This document shows positions 25,462 to 35,800 of a stretch of 64,000 bases of DNA, one piece after another. The notes under the pieces were generated by a model. That model was not told the origin of the DNA, ran no database searches, and saw only the letters and a program-made list of their open reading frames with translations. This stretch comes from Seohaeicola saemankumensis (GTDB lineage Bacteria; Pseudomonadota; Alphaproteobacteria; Rhodobacterales; Rhodobacteraceae), in NCBI RefSeq assembly GCF_042678485.1, contig NZ_JBHTKR010000005.1:1-64000 (forward strand), written 5' to 3'. Position numbers and translations under genes: made by a program. Each line of letters starts with the position of its first letter. Positions within the stretch are counted from its first letter, which is position 1.

Positions 25462-26099
25462 CCCCGCGCGGCGGGTTCATCAGCTTCGAAGGCATCGACG
25501 GGTCGGGCAAATCGACCCAGGCACGCCTGCTGGCGGCACATCTTGAGGCCCGGGGCCATGCGGTCGTGCTGACCCGCGAACCCGGCGGATCACCGGGCGC
25601 CGAGGAGATCCGCAAACTGGTTCTGGAAGGCCCGCCAGACCGCTGGTCGGCCGAAACCGAGATCCTGCTGTTCACCGCAGCCCGGCGCGACCATCTGGAA
25701 CGCACGATCCGCCCGGCGCTGGCGGCGGGGAAACTGGTGATCTGTGACCGCTTTGCCGATTCGACCCGCATGTACCAGGGTCTGCGCGGCGCGGGTCTGC
25801 GCCGGATGGTTGACGCCCTGCACGATCTGATGATCGCGCAGGAGCCGGATCTGACATTGCTGATCGACATGGACCCCGCGATCGGTCTGGCGCGGGCCCT
25901 TGCGCGGCAGGGCGGCGAGGAACGGTTCGAATCCTTCGGCCAGTCGATGCAGGAACGCATGCGCGCCGGGTTCCTTGATCTGGCGCACAGCGCTCCGGCC
26001 CGGATCCGCGTGGTCGATGGCGCCCGCGCGCAAGACAGGGTCGCCGCCGATGTGGCCGCCATCGTGATGGCCCATCTGGCCGGGACGGATGCCGCATGA
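25458..26099 (+). CDS. tmk: Thymidylate kinase
   Basis: The 213-residue enzyme phosphorylates dTMP to dTDP. It has the P-loop FEGIDGSGKST (residues ~8-18), the dTMP-binding REPGGSPGAE, the DR motif CDRFADSTRMYQG and a C-terminal LID region. The start is TTG 25458, overlapping the dacC stop by 4 nt (TTGA); no ATG is placed nearer. The holB gene follows with another overlap, as is common for tmk-holB. Confidence 0.95.
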   Translation: MTPRGGFISFEGIDGSGKSTQARLLAAHLEARGHAVVLTREPGGSPGAEEIRKLVLEGPPDRWSAETEILLFTAARRDHLERTIRPALAAGKLVICDRFADSTRMYQGLRGAGLRRMVDALHDLMIAQEPDLTLLIDMDPAIGLARALARQGGEERFESFGQSMQERMRAGFLDLAHSAPARIRVVDGARAQDRVAADVAAIVMAHLAGTDAA

Positions 26100-27217
26100 C
26101 CGACGACGCCCTGCCCGAACCCGATCGCCTGGACGGCGCCCCACACCCGCGCGACACGGCCGCACTTTTTGGCCAGGCCACGGCCGAGGCCGGTTTCCTG
26201 CAGGCTTTCGCGTCGGACCGGCTGCATCACGCATGGCTGCTGACCGGCCCGCGCGGCGTCGGAAAGGCGACCCTGGCCTGGCGCATCGCACGCTTTCTTC
26301 TGGCAACGCCCGCGCCCCAGACGGATGGCCTGTTCGGCGCGCCCCCACCCCCCGAAAGCCTGGACATCTCCCCCGACCATCCGGTCGGCCACCGCCTGCG
26401 CGCCCTGTCGGAACCGGGGCTTTTTCTGCTGCGCCGCGGGCCCACGGACAAGGGTGACCGGCTGTCGAATGACATCCGCGTGGACATGGTGCGCAAGCTG
26501 GCGAATTTCCTGCAACTCAGCGCCACCGACGGCGGGCGGCGCGTCATCATCGTGGACAGCGCCGACGAGCTGAACCCGCAGGCTGCGAATGCCCTGCTCA
26601 AGATGCTCGAGGAACCGCCCGCACGCTGCATCTTTCTGATGGTCTCGCACCAGCCGACCGGGCTTTTGCCGACGATCCGCTCGCGGTGCCGCGAATTGCG
26701 CCTGGGCCCGCTTGACCCCGACGCAATGGCGCGCGCGCTGGATCAGGCCGGCATCGACATGCCTGCGGATCCGGCCGCCCTGACCGCGCTTTCGGCCGGA
26801 TCGGTCGGCGAAGCGATCCGCCTGATCGCGCAGGACGGCCTTGCGATCTATGCCGAACTGGTCGGGCTGTTCGGGCGTCTGCCCGATCTCGACCGCCCCC
26901 GCGCCCTGCGCCTGGCCGAGGCCGCGGCCACGCGCGGCGCCACCGACCGGCTGGACCTGCTGCTGGCGCTGACGGATCTGTTCCTGGCCCGCCTCGCCCG
27001 TACCGGCGCCACGGGTCGTCCCCCCGCCATCGAGGCCACCCCAGGCGAGGCCGCCCTGCTCGCGCGGTTGTCCTTTAGTCCCGCCCGCGCCCGCGCCTGG
27101 GCCGATGCGGCCCATCAGATCAGCGCCCGCACCATGCATGGGCGGGCAGTCAATCTTGACCCCGCCTCCCTAGTCCTAGATACGGTCTTCAGGATTCAGA
27201 AAACCGCGGGCGGCTGA
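26096..27217 (+). CDS. holB: DNA polymerase III subunit delta'
   Basis: This 373-residue clamp-loader subunit has an AAA+ ATPase-like domain with GPRGVGKATLAWRIARFLL (residues ~46-64), the Walker-B-like VIIVDSADELNPQAANALLK, and the SRC motif in IRSRCREL. It works with delta, gamma/tau and the beta clamp in replication. It overlaps tmk by 4 nt and is followed by tatD after 20 bp. Confidence 0.92.
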   Translation: MTDDALPEPDRLDGAPHPRDTAALFGQATAEAGFLQAFASDRLHHAWLLTGPRGVGKATLAWRIARFLLATPAPQTDGLFGAPPPPESLDISPDHPVGHRLRALSEPGLFLLRRGPTDKGDRLSNDIRVDMVRKLANFLQLSATDGGRRVIIVDSADELNPQAANALLKMLEEPPARCIFLMVSHQPTGLLPTIRSRCRELRLGPLDPDAMARALDQAGIDMPADPAALTALSAGSVGEAIRLIAQDGLAIYAELVGLFGRLPDLDRPRALRLAEAAATRGATDRLDLLLALTDLFLARLARTGATGRPPAIEATPGEAALLARLSFSPARARAWADAAHQISARTMHGRAVNLDPASLVLDTVFRIQKTAGG

Positions 27218-27237
27218 TCAGTCCCGCAAGGTAGACA

Positions 27238-28059
27238 ATGACCGACCAGCTTCACTCCAAGGCCCGGATCACCGACAGCCATTGCCATCTCGACTTTCCC
27301 GATTTCAACGGGGAACTGGATGCCGTGATCGCGCGCGCCCATGCGGCGGGCGTGACGCGCATGGTGACGATCTGCACCAAGGCCCGGAACGAACCTGCCG
27401 TCCGCGCCATCGCCGAGGCGCATGACAGCGTGTTCTACGCCTTCGGCATCCACCCCATGTCGGTGGCTGACAGCCCGCAGATCAGCCTTGATGAACTGCT
27501 CACCGTCGCAGCCCACCCCAAATGCGTCGGCATCGGCGAAAGCGGGCTGGACTATCACTATACCGCCGAGAGTGCCGCGGCACAGCAGGACAGCCTGCGC
27601 ACCCATATCGCCGCCGCACGCCAGACGGGCCTGCCGCTGATCATCCACGCCCGCGCCGCCGACGATGACATGGCCCGCATCCTGACCGAGGAATACGGCA
27701 AGGGCGCCTATTCCTGCGTGATGCATTGCTTCTCCTCTGGGCCGGATCTGGCCCGCGCCGCCCTGGATCTGGGCTTTTACCTGTCGATGTCCGGCATCGC
27801 CACCTTCCCCAAAAGCCAGGACCTGCGCGCCATCTTCGCCGCGGCCCCGCTGGACCGTATCCTGGTGGAAACCGACGCACCCTATCTTGCGCCCAAACCG
27901 TTCCGCGGCAAGCGCAACGAACCCGCCTATGCAATCCACACCGCCGAGGTGGGCGCCGAGATCTTCGGCCTGTCCCTGCCCGATTTCGCCGCCGCGACCC
28001 AAGCCAATTTCGACCGCCTCTTCACCAAGGCCGCCGATTATCGCAGGGCTGCGGCATGA
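27238..28059 (+). CDS. tatD: TatD-family metal-dependent hydrolase
   Basis: The 273-residue TIM-barrel protein has the family's metal residues: SHCHLDF near the N-terminus, a GESGLDYHY strand, IIHARAADDD, MHCFSSG and LVETDAPYLAP. TatD/YcfH enzymes are 3'-5' exonucleases or related phosphoesterases. It starts 20 bp after holB and overlaps the next gene as ATGA, so it belongs to the tmk-holB operon. Confidence 0.9.
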   Translation: MTDQLHSKARITDSHCHLDFPDFNGELDAVIARAHAAGVTRMVTICTKARNEPAVRAIAEAHDSVFYAFGIHPMSVADSPQISLDELLTVAAHPKCVGIGESGLDYHYTAESAAAQQDSLRTHIAAARQTGLPLIIHARAADDDMARILTEEYGKGAYSCVMHCFSSGPDLARAALDLGFYLSMSGIATFPKSQDLRAIFAAAPLDRILVETDAPYLAPKPFRGKRNEPAYAIHTAEVGAEIFGLSLPDFAAATQANFDRLFTKAADYRRAAA

Positions 28060-28856
28060 CCGGCGAGATGCGCTTTACCATCCTCGGCTGCGGCTCCTCC
28101 GGCGGCGTGCCGCGGCTTGGCGGCCATTGGGGCGATTGCGATCCCGCAAACCCCAGAAACAACCGCCGCCGCTGCTCGCTGCTGATCGAACGCGAAGGGG
28201 ACGAAGGCATCACTCGCGTCCTGATCGACACCTCGCCCGACCTGCGCGCGCAACTGCTGGATACGGGCGTGGGCGAACTTGACGCCGTGGTCTATACCCA
28301 CAGCCATGCCGATCACGTCCATGGTCTGGACGATCTGCGCATGATCGTCTTCAACATGCGCCGCCGCCTGCCCGTCTGGGCCGATGGCGACACGCAGAAC
28401 GATCTCTATTCCCGTTTCGGTTATGCCTTCGTGCAACCCGAGGACAGCCCCTATCCGCCCATCCTGGACATGCATACGATCACCGGGCCGTTCACGATCT
28501 CCGGCAAGGGCGGCGACATCACCCTGACGCCATTCCGCGCCAATCACGGGTCGATCGACGCACTGGGCTTCCGCATCCTCGATCTGGCCTATCTGCCCGA
28601 TGCCGTGCGCCTCTATGACGAGGCGTTGCCGCATCTGCAGGGGCTTGATTGCTGGATCGTCGATGCGCTGCGCCGCAGCCCGCACCCCACCCATGCGCAT
28701 CTGGACATGACACTGGACTGGATCGCGCAGATGGCGCCGCGCCGGGCGGTGCTGACCAACATGCATATCGACCTTGATTACCAGACAGTGCTGGACGAAA
28801 CACCGGCCCATGTCACCCCGGCCCATGACGGCATGATCATCCGCTATGCCCTCTGA
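28056..28856 (+). CDS. MBL-fold hydrolase, PhnP-like
   Basis: This 266-residue protein is a metallo-beta-lactamase-fold enzyme with GCGSSGGVPRLGG at the N-terminus and the zinc motif THSHADHVHGLDD, plus RANHGSIDALGF and NMHIDLDY. It is closest in pattern to the PhnP / cyclic-phosphodiesterase branch. In this order it is usually found in the tmk-holB-tatD operon, so a housekeeping role is likely. PhnP activity for the C-P lyase cluster 8 kb away is possible but not shown. ATG 28056 overlaps the tatD stop. Confidence 0.85.
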   Translation: MTGEMRFTILGCGSSGGVPRLGGHWGDCDPANPRNNRRRCSLLIEREGDEGITRVLIDTSPDLRAQLLDTGVGELDAVVYTHSHADHVHGLDDLRMIVFNMRRRLPVWADGDTQNDLYSRFGYAFVQPEDSPYPPILDMHTITGPFTISGKGGDITLTPFRANHGSIDALGFRILDLAYLPDAVRLYDEALPHLQGLDCWIVDALRRSPHPTHAHLDMTLDWIAQMAPRRAVLTNMHIDLDYQTVLDETPAHVTPAHDGMIIRYAL

Positions 28857-28874
28857 CAGACGCGCGGCCCCTGT

Positions 28875-28895
28875 TTCTTCTTGCCCCAAATATCC
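28875..28895 (+). repeat. 3'-end motif, copy 1
   Basis: TTCTTCTTGC followed by CCCAAATATCC, 18 bp past the MBL gene stop and in the same orientation. It sits in the loop of an inverted repeat CGCGCGG (28861-28867) / CCGCGCG (28897-28903). Two other copies are at 36743-36763 and 51731-51751. Confidence 0.6.
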
Positions 28896-28943
28896 CCCGC
28901 GCGGAGCGCTCCCGCCCCCGCAACCCGTGCAAGGGCCGATCTG

Positions 28944-29879
28944 ATGCAAGCCCTCCTGGATGTGATCCTGCCGGTCTTTGGCGTCATCGGCATGGGGTAT
29001 CTCGCTGTCAGGCTTGGGTATTTCAAGGACAGCTCGGTGGACGGGCTGATGAACTTCACACAGAATTTCGCCATCCCCTGCCTGCTGTTCAGCGCCATCG
29101 CGAAACTTGACCTTGGCCAAACCTTCGACCCGCGCCTTCTGCTGTCTTTCTACACCGGGGCTGCGCTCGGCTTTGTCGCGGGGCTTCTGGGCGCGCGCTA
29201 CATCTTCGGGCGCGACTGGGAAGACAGCGTGGCCATCGGCTTTTGCTGCCTCTTCTCAAACTCGCTGATGCTGGGCCTGCCGATCACCGAACGCGCCTAC
29301 GGGCCGGACGCCCTCGAGGCGAATTATGCGATCATCGCGATCCATTCCCCCTTCTGCTACGGCCTGGGGATCACCGCGATGGAGATTGTCCGCGCCCGCG
29401 GCCAGGGCAAGTCGCCGGCGGAAATCACCATGACCGTCGGGCGTGCGATGTTCCGCAATGCGCTGATCCTCGGGATACTTTTGGGCTTCGTGGTCAACCT
29501 GGGTGGCATTCCGCTGCACGCCCCGGTCACCGAGACGGTCGATCTGATGGTGCGCGCAGCCCTGCCTGCCGCGCTCTTCGGTCTGGGCGGCATATTGGTG
29601 CGCTACCGCCCCGAAGGCGACATGAAGGTCATCGCCTATGCCGTGGCGGTCTCCTTGCTGCTGCATCCTGCGACCGTCTGGATGATGGGCCGCGCCACCG
29701 ACCTGTCGCAGGCCAGCTTTCGCTCGGCCGTGCTGACCGCATCGATGGCGCCGGGGGTCAACGCCTATATCTTCGCCAATATGTACGGCCGGGCGCGCCG
29801 GGTCGCCGCCTCGACCGTGCTGCTGGGCACGGCCCTGTCCTTCCTGTCGGCCTGGCTCTGGCTGACCCTGCTGCCCTGA
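28944..29879 (+). CDS. AEC-family transporter (auxin efflux carrier-like)
   Basis: The 311-residue protein has about ten membrane helices in the AEC (AEC/MleN2-like) pattern, with FxQNFAIPCLLF in the N-terminal half and the C-terminal repeat VLTASMAPGVNAYIFANMYG. Bacterial members export or take up dicarboxylates and other small acids; the substrate here is unknown. I chose ATG 28944 since the upstream part of the open frame is not hydrophobic and overlaps the 3'-end repeat region. Confidence 0.85.
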   Translation: MQALLDVILPVFGVIGMGYLAVRLGYFKDSSVDGLMNFTQNFAIPCLLFSAIAKLDLGQTFDPRLLLSFYTGAALGFVAGLLGARYIFGRDWEDSVAIGFCCLFSNSLMLGLPITERAYGPDALEANYAIIAIHSPFCYGLGITAMEIVRARGQGKSPAEITMTVGRAMFRNALILGILLGFVVNLGGIPLHAPVTETVDLMVRAALPAALFGLGGILVRYRPEGDMKVIAYAVAVSLLLHPATVWMMGRATDLSQASFRSAVLTASMAPGVNAYIFANMYGRARRVAASTVLLGTALSFLSAWLWLTLLP

Positions 29880-29894
29880 TCGGAACCGCCGCGC

Positions 29895-30833
29895 ATGACG
29901 CCCCTTCCCCCCGCGACAGCAAAGGCCAGCGCGCAATGGGCCTTCGATGCCTATCAGCAGGTGCGCGCCAGCCTGCCGATCGCGCGGTTTTCGGCACAGT
30001 CGGGGCATGCCCCCGATCTGACCGCGCTGATTGGGCATTTCGATGTGTTCCTGCTGGACGCTTTCGGCGTTCTCAACATCGGTGAACGCGCGATCCCCGG
30101 CGCAATCGCCCATGTGGCCGCGCTGCAGGCGGCGGGCTGTCATGTCATGGTGGTGTCGAATGCCGCCGGCTATCCCAAGCGGTTCCTGATGGCGCGGTTG
30201 GCCCGCCTGGGCTGCGCTTTTGCCCCACAAGAGGTTCTGTCCAGCCGTGAGGTTCTGCTGGACGCGCTGCATCACGCGCCATCCCGCCGCTGGGGCCTGA
30301 TGGCCGAGGCGCGCTATGGTCTTGAAGAACTGGAGCGGCTTGATGCCCGGATCCTGGGCGACGATCCCGCGGACTATGATGCAGCCCAGGGGTTCGCCCT
30401 GCTGGGATCGGGCAGCTGGACCGAGGCGCGCCAGTCCCTGCTTGCCAAAAGCCTGGCGCGCAACCCGCGACCGGTGCTGGTCGGCAATCCCGACATCGTC
30501 GCCCCGCGCGAAGGCGGGCTGTCGCTGGAACCGGGCCATTTCGCGCACAGGCTGGCCGATCTGGCCGGTGTCGCGCCACGCTTCTTCGGCAAGCCCTACC
30601 CCGCGATCTTTGACATGGCGCTGGCCCGCGTCAGGGCCGCACGCCCCGACGTGACCGATGCCGCGCGGATCCTCATGGTTGGCGATACCCTGCATACCGA
30701 TATCCTGGGGGGTGCCGCGGCGGGCCTGAAGACGGCGCTGATCACCGGCCACGGCGCGCTGGCGGGGCTGGATGCGGCGCGCGCCATCGCAGCGGCGGAA
30801 ATCGTGCCGGACCTGATCCTGCCCACGACCTGA
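29895..30833 (+). CDS. HAD-superfamily hydrolase, NagD-like (TIGR01459 type)
   Basis: This 312-residue protein has the HAD motifs LLDAFGVL (nucleophile Asp), VVSNAAGYPKR, and the acidic MVGDTLHTDILGG near the C-terminus with a Lys in FFGKPYPAIF. The cap type is HAD-IIA, as in NagD and phosphoglycolate phosphatases. The physiological phosphate ester is unknown. It lies 15 bp after the AEC gene. Confidence 0.85.
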   Translation: MTPLPPATAKASAQWAFDAYQQVRASLPIARFSAQSGHAPDLTALIGHFDVFLLDAFGVLNIGERAIPGAIAHVAALQAAGCHVMVVSNAAGYPKRFLMARLARLGCAFAPQEVLSSREVLLDALHHAPSRRWGLMAEARYGLEELERLDARILGDDPADYDAAQGFALLGSGSWTEARQSLLAKSLARNPRPVLVGNPDIVAPREGGLSLEPGHFAHRLADLAGVAPRFFGKPYPAIFDMALARVRAARPDVTDAARILMVGDTLHTDILGGAAAGLKTALITGHGALAGLDAARAIAAAEIVPDLILPTT

Positions 30834-30993
30834 GCCCCGCGAAACCAGGACGGATGACGCAGCAATCCCCGCACCTGATAAAGACGTGAGGCAAATCGGG
30901 TGGAGGTTTGTCATCAACCCGGCTAGTTTCATTCGGGAAGGCCTGCGGTATCTGCCACCGCACGACAAAAGACTGCCGAGGAAAGGACCACAG

Positions 30994-32865
30994 GTGTTCC
31001 AGACCGTATCTGCCCCTGCCCGAACAGCCCGATCCGCTGCGGTCCGCAGGCCAAGGCGCATGGCTGCCTTTCTGGCGCTGGCGCTGGCCGTGGCGACGCC
31101 GGCCGCAGCGCTGGACCGGGCCGATGTGATCCTTGAGGCGGGCGGGTCCGACCGGCTGCGCGACCGTCTGGTAGAGGGCTCGCTTCTGGTGGCGGCCCGC
31201 CGCGACAGCGTCACCGATCCGCAGGATATCCTGGCCGCAGCCCAGGCCGATTACCGGCGGATGGTCGACCTTCTTTATGCCAGCGGATATTACGGCGGCA
31301 CCGTCAATATCCGCATCGACGGGCGCGAGGCCGCAACCATTCCCCCGCTTGATCCGCCGACGCGCGTATCGGTGGCCGAGATCCGCATTGATCCCGGCCC
31401 GCGTTTCACCTTCGGCCGCGCCGAAATCGAACCGCTTGCCCCCGGGCGTCGCCCCCTCACGGAATTCCGCACCGGTGAGATCGCGCGCGCCACCGTCATT
31501 ACCGAGTCTGCCAGAACCGGCCTGGCTGACTGGCGCTCGGCAGGCCATGCCAAGGCCGACATCGCCAACCAGCAACTGACCGCCCTGCATCGCGAGGCAA
31601 GGCTTGATGCGTCCATCACCCTTTCGCCCGGTCCCGCCGTCACCTTTGGCAATCTTGTCGTGCAGGACGGCAGCCGCGTCCGCACCTCGGCGATCAGGCG
31701 CATCGCGGGCCTGCCCGAAGGCCAGCGCTATGATCCCGAAGATGTTGCGAAAGCCGCACAACGGCTGCGCCGCACCGGCGCATTCCGATCCGTCGCTCTG
31801 ACCGAGGCAGAGCTGCTGGGCCCGAACAATACGCTCGATATCGGCGTGGCGGTGGTCGACGAACGCCCGCGCCGCTTTGGGCTTGGGGCCGAAATCGCCA
31901 GCGATACCGGGCTTGGCCTGAGCGGATTCTGGATGCATCGCAACATCCTGGGCCGCGCTGACAGGCTGCGGGTCGAGGGCAATATCGAAGGCATCGGCGC
32001 CAATACCGGCGGGCTGGACTATGGTCTGAGCGCCCGGTTCGACCGTCCCGCCGTCTATGGGCCAGATACCGGGTTTTTCGCGATCCTCGGGGCCGAACGT
32101 GAGGACGAGGAGTTCTTTCTCACCGAACGGGTCTACATGGGCCTGGGCGTCACGCGCACGTTTTCGGACACGCTTCAGGCCGAACTGGGCCTGACGCTGG
32201 AACGGGCCCGTGTCACCTCGCGCGTTCTGCAGCAAATCGCAGGGGCCAGCTCTCCGGTGCGGGAATACAACTTCGTGACCCTGCCCGGCTCTTTGACATG
32301 GGATCGGCGCGATGACCTGCTGGACCCGACAAAAGGGTTCTATTTCAAGGCGCAAGCCAACCCATTCATCGATTTCGACAGCCAGGACCCGGGCGGCAAG
32401 GTGCGGCTGGACGCGCGCGCCTATCGCGCTCTGGGTGACAGCGACCGGATCGTTCTGGCGGGCCGCGCCCAGTTCGGCGCATTGATCGGTCCCGACCTTC
32501 TGGATACGCCACCGGAGTTCCTGTTCTATTCGGGCGGTGGCGGCACGGTCCGCGGCCAACCCTACCAGTCGCTTTTCGTCGATCTGGGCGGTGGAAACGG
32601 CATCGGCGGGCGCAGCTTTCTTGGCTTTTCGGGCGAGGTACGCGCCAAAGTGACCAATACGATCAGCATCGTGGGGTTTGCCGATGCCGGCTATATCGGC
32701 GCGGAAAGCATCTATGACGGGACCGGCGCCTGGCATTCGGGCGCGGGTCTGGGCCTGCGCTATGACACCACGGTCGGGCCGCTGCGGCTGGATGTGGCCG
32801 GTCCCCTGGGCGGTGATACCGGCAACGGGGTGCAGATCTATATCGGGATTGGACAGGCATTCTGA
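30994..32865 (+). CDS. tamA: Autotransporter assembly factor TamA (Omp85 family)
   Basis: The 623-residue outer-membrane protein has a signal peptide (cut near ATPAAA, residue ~39), three POTRA-like repeats (residues ~40-280) and a C-terminal beta-barrel with the Omp85 motif VRGQPYQ and ending in an aromatic (GIGQAF). TamA inserts autotransporters and other proteins in the outer membrane together with TamB, whose gene overlaps it by 1 nt. GTG 30994 follows GAGGAAAGGA and gives a sensible signal peptide; ATG 31060 is the alternative and the open frame begins at 30886. Confidence 0.9.
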   Translation: MFQTVSAPARTARSAAVRRPRRMAAFLALALAVATPAAALDRADVILEAGGSDRLRDRLVEGSLLVAARRDSVTDPQDILAAAQADYRRMVDLLYASGYYGGTVNIRIDGREAATIPPLDPPTRVSVAEIRIDPGPRFTFGRAEIEPLAPGRRPLTEFRTGEIARATVITESARTGLADWRSAGHAKADIANQQLTALHREARLDASITLSPGPAVTFGNLVVQDGSRVRTSAIRRIAGLPEGQRYDPEDVAKAAQRLRRTGAFRSVALTEAELLGPNNTLDIGVAVVDERPRRFGLGAEIASDTGLGLSGFWMHRNILGRADRLRVEGNIEGIGANTGGLDYGLSARFDRPAVYGPDTGFFAILGAEREDEEFFLTERVYMGLGVTRTFSDTLQAELGLTLERARVTSRVLQQIAGASSPVREYNFVTLPGSLTWDRRDDLLDPTKGFYFKAQANPFIDFDSQDPGGKVRLDARAYRALGDSDRIVLAGRAQFGALIGPDLLDTPPEFLFYSGGGGTVRGQPYQSLFVDLGGGNGIGGRSFLGFSGEVRAKVTNTISIVGFADAGYIGAESIYDGTGAWHSGAGLGLRYDTTVGPLRLDVAGPLGGDTGNGVQIYIGIGQAF

Positions 32866-35800
32866 TGCACATGGTTCGACATTTCCTTCTACGGCTCGTG
32901 ATCCTTCTGCCGCTCTGGCTGGCATACGGCCTGGCCCTTCCTGCCGTGGCGCAAACCGAGTCAGAGGATCGCGGCTATCTTCAGGGTCTGCTTGAGGACA
33001 ATCTGTCCGGCGTTGGCCGCGAGGTGCGGATCACCGGCTTCGAGGGTGCGCTGAGCGCGCGCGCCGCGATCGCCGAATTGACCATCGCAGATGGCGAGGG
33101 GGTTTGGCTGCGCCTGTCCGACATCGTCCTGGACTGGAACCGCGCCGCCCTGCTGCGCGGACGGATCGACGTGAACGAACTGACCGTGGCCCGGATCGAC
33201 CTGATCCGCCCACCGGTCGCGGACCCCAGCCTGCCCGCGGCCGAAGCATCATCAGGCTTCAGCCTGCCGGAACTGCCCGTCTCGGTGCAGATTGGCCAGA
33301 TTTCCGCCGCCCGTGTCGACATTGGCGCGGATTTCATCGGCCAGCCGGTCGGGATCAGCATAGATGGCTCTGCCACGCTGGGCGACGGAGAGGGCCAGGC
33401 CGACCTTTCGATCACCCGGATTGACGGCCCGCAGGGGCAGGTGCAGCTGTCCGGCGCCTATGCCAATGAAAGCCGCCAACTGACGCTGGATCTGGCCGTC
33501 GAGGAAGACGCGGGCGGTATCGCCGCCACGCTGCTGGACCTGCCCGGCAGCCCGTCCGTGCGGCTGACCGTGGCAGGGGACGCGCCGATCGACGATTTCG
33601 CAGCGGATCTTAGCCTGGCGACCGACGGGCAGGACCGCCTGTCCGGGCAGGTCATCCTGCAAACCTTGCGCGAACCGGCCCCTGTCCTGCAGGGCGCACC
33701 GGCACCCGCAGAAGACGCCCCCGCGGCCGAGCTGATCACCCGCCGCGTCGTCGCCCGTATCGGAGGGGATATTGCCCCCGTCTTCGCACCTGATTATCGC
33801 GCCTTTTTCGGCCCCGACATCCAGCTAGTCGTGACGGCCACCAGCACACCGGATGGCCGCATGCTGCTGGACGGGCTGGACCTGACCGCAGCGGCGATCC
33901 GCCTGTCCGGGGATGCGGCACTGTCCGCCGATGGCTGGCCCGAACGCCTTGCCTTGAGCGGGCAGATCGCGTCCCAGGAAGGCGGCGCGGTGCTGCTGCC
34001 CCTCTCGGGTCCGCAGACACGGGTTGATCGGGCCGATCTGAACCTGACATTCGACGCCGCGACCGGCGATGCCTGGACCCTGCGGATGGATATCGACGGG
34101 CTGGACCGCCCCGACCTGACCGCCGCGCGCGCGGTTCTGACCGGCGAAGGGCTGATCCGGCGCGGTGATAGCGCAGAGGCCATCGGCCGCGTGACCGGGC
34201 AGTTCCGCTTCGACACCGAAGCGCTGGACATGACCGATCCCGCGATGGCCAACGCCCTTGGGGGCGATGTCGCCGGGGCGCTGGCCTTCGACTGGTCCAG
34301 CGACGGGCCATTCCTGATCCCGCGCCTGTCCCTGACCCTGGCCGATACCAGCCTGGGCGGCAGCGCCGAAATCGACGCCGGATCAACCGACGCCATGGGG
34401 GACCTGAGCGCCGCTTTCGATCTGCGACTGGTCACGGCGGATCTGTCACGCTTTGCGGGGCTTGCGGGGCAACCGCTGAACGGCGCCGCGGACCTGACGG
34501 CGCGCGGACAGATCCTGCCCCTGACCGGGGGCTTTCGCATCGACCTGTCAGGCCAGGCACAGGATCTTGCCATCGGCCAGCCGCGTATCGACCCCTTGAT
34601 CACCGGCGCAAGCCGGATCGCCTTGCAGGCCAGCCGCGACACCGCGGGCACCCGTGTCGACCTGTTCGAGATGACTACAACCGGAACCGACCTGCGCGGA
34701 CGGGCCATGCTGTCATCCAGCACAAGCACGGTAGACCTTTCAGCGCGGCTACTGGATGCCGGACTGATTCTTGAAGGGGTCAGCGGCCCGGCCAGCCTGA
34801 CGCTGGATGCGCGCCAGCAGGCCGAAACCTGGCAGATCACGCTGGATGCCGCGGCCCCGGGGCAGACCACCGCGCGGCTGACCGGGTCCGTCAGCGGCGA
34901 CGGGATCGACAGCCTGCTGGCCGAAGGGCAACTCAGCGCGGCATTCGGCGATCTTCGCCCCTGGTCCAGCCTGGCCGGACGGCCCCTGTCGGGCGCCATG
35001 CAGATCAGCCTTGATGCCGCAGGGGACGTGCTGGGGCGCAGCGGCACGGCCAGCGGCCAGGTGAACGGCACCAACCTTGCCCTTGGCCAGGCCAATGCGG
35101 ATGCGATCCTGCGCGGCGACAGCAGCCTGGCCTTCGAGATCCGCCAGACGCCCGAAGGCATGACCATCCTCGACAAGGTCGAGCTGCGTACGCCCCAGGG
35201 CATGACAGATGTGACCGGCCGCATCTCGGCCGATGACAGCCGCCTGCGCTTTGACGCCTTCATTCGTGACATCGGGCTGATCGCACCGGAAGTATCGGGC
35301 CAGGCGGCAGCGCGCGGCACCGTGCAGAACTCTGGCGGCGACTGGCAGATCGAAACCACGGCGACCGGGCCGGGCGGGATCACGGCCGAGGTGGCGGGCA
35401 GCCTGGCCCCTGACGGGCAGCAGATCAACCTCACGCTGCGGGGCGACGCACCCCTGTCACTGGCCAACAACCGGCTGCGGCCCAATTCGGTGTCCGGCCT
35501 GCTGTCCTATGACCTGGCGGTCAACGGGCCACCTGCGCTGTCTTCGGTCTCGGGTGTGTTATCCACGCAGGGCGCCCGCATCGTGCTGCCCGGCGCGGGC
35601 CTTGCCCTGTCCGACCTGCAGGCCACCCTGCGCCTGTCCGGCGGGCGGGCGCAGGTCGATGCGGGCGCTGCGCTGACATCGGGGGGGCGGATCGCCTTGT
35701 CCGGGCCGATCACGCTGAGCGCGCCCTTTCCGGCCGATCTGACCATTGATCTGTCCCGCGCGGTCTTCAGCCAGCGCAACCTCTACGAGGCCACAGCGGA

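Noticed and set aside
28056..28856. Calling the MBL hydrolase phnP
   Set aside because: It is in the conserved tmk-holB-tatD operon and not in the phosphonate cluster; only the fold agrees.
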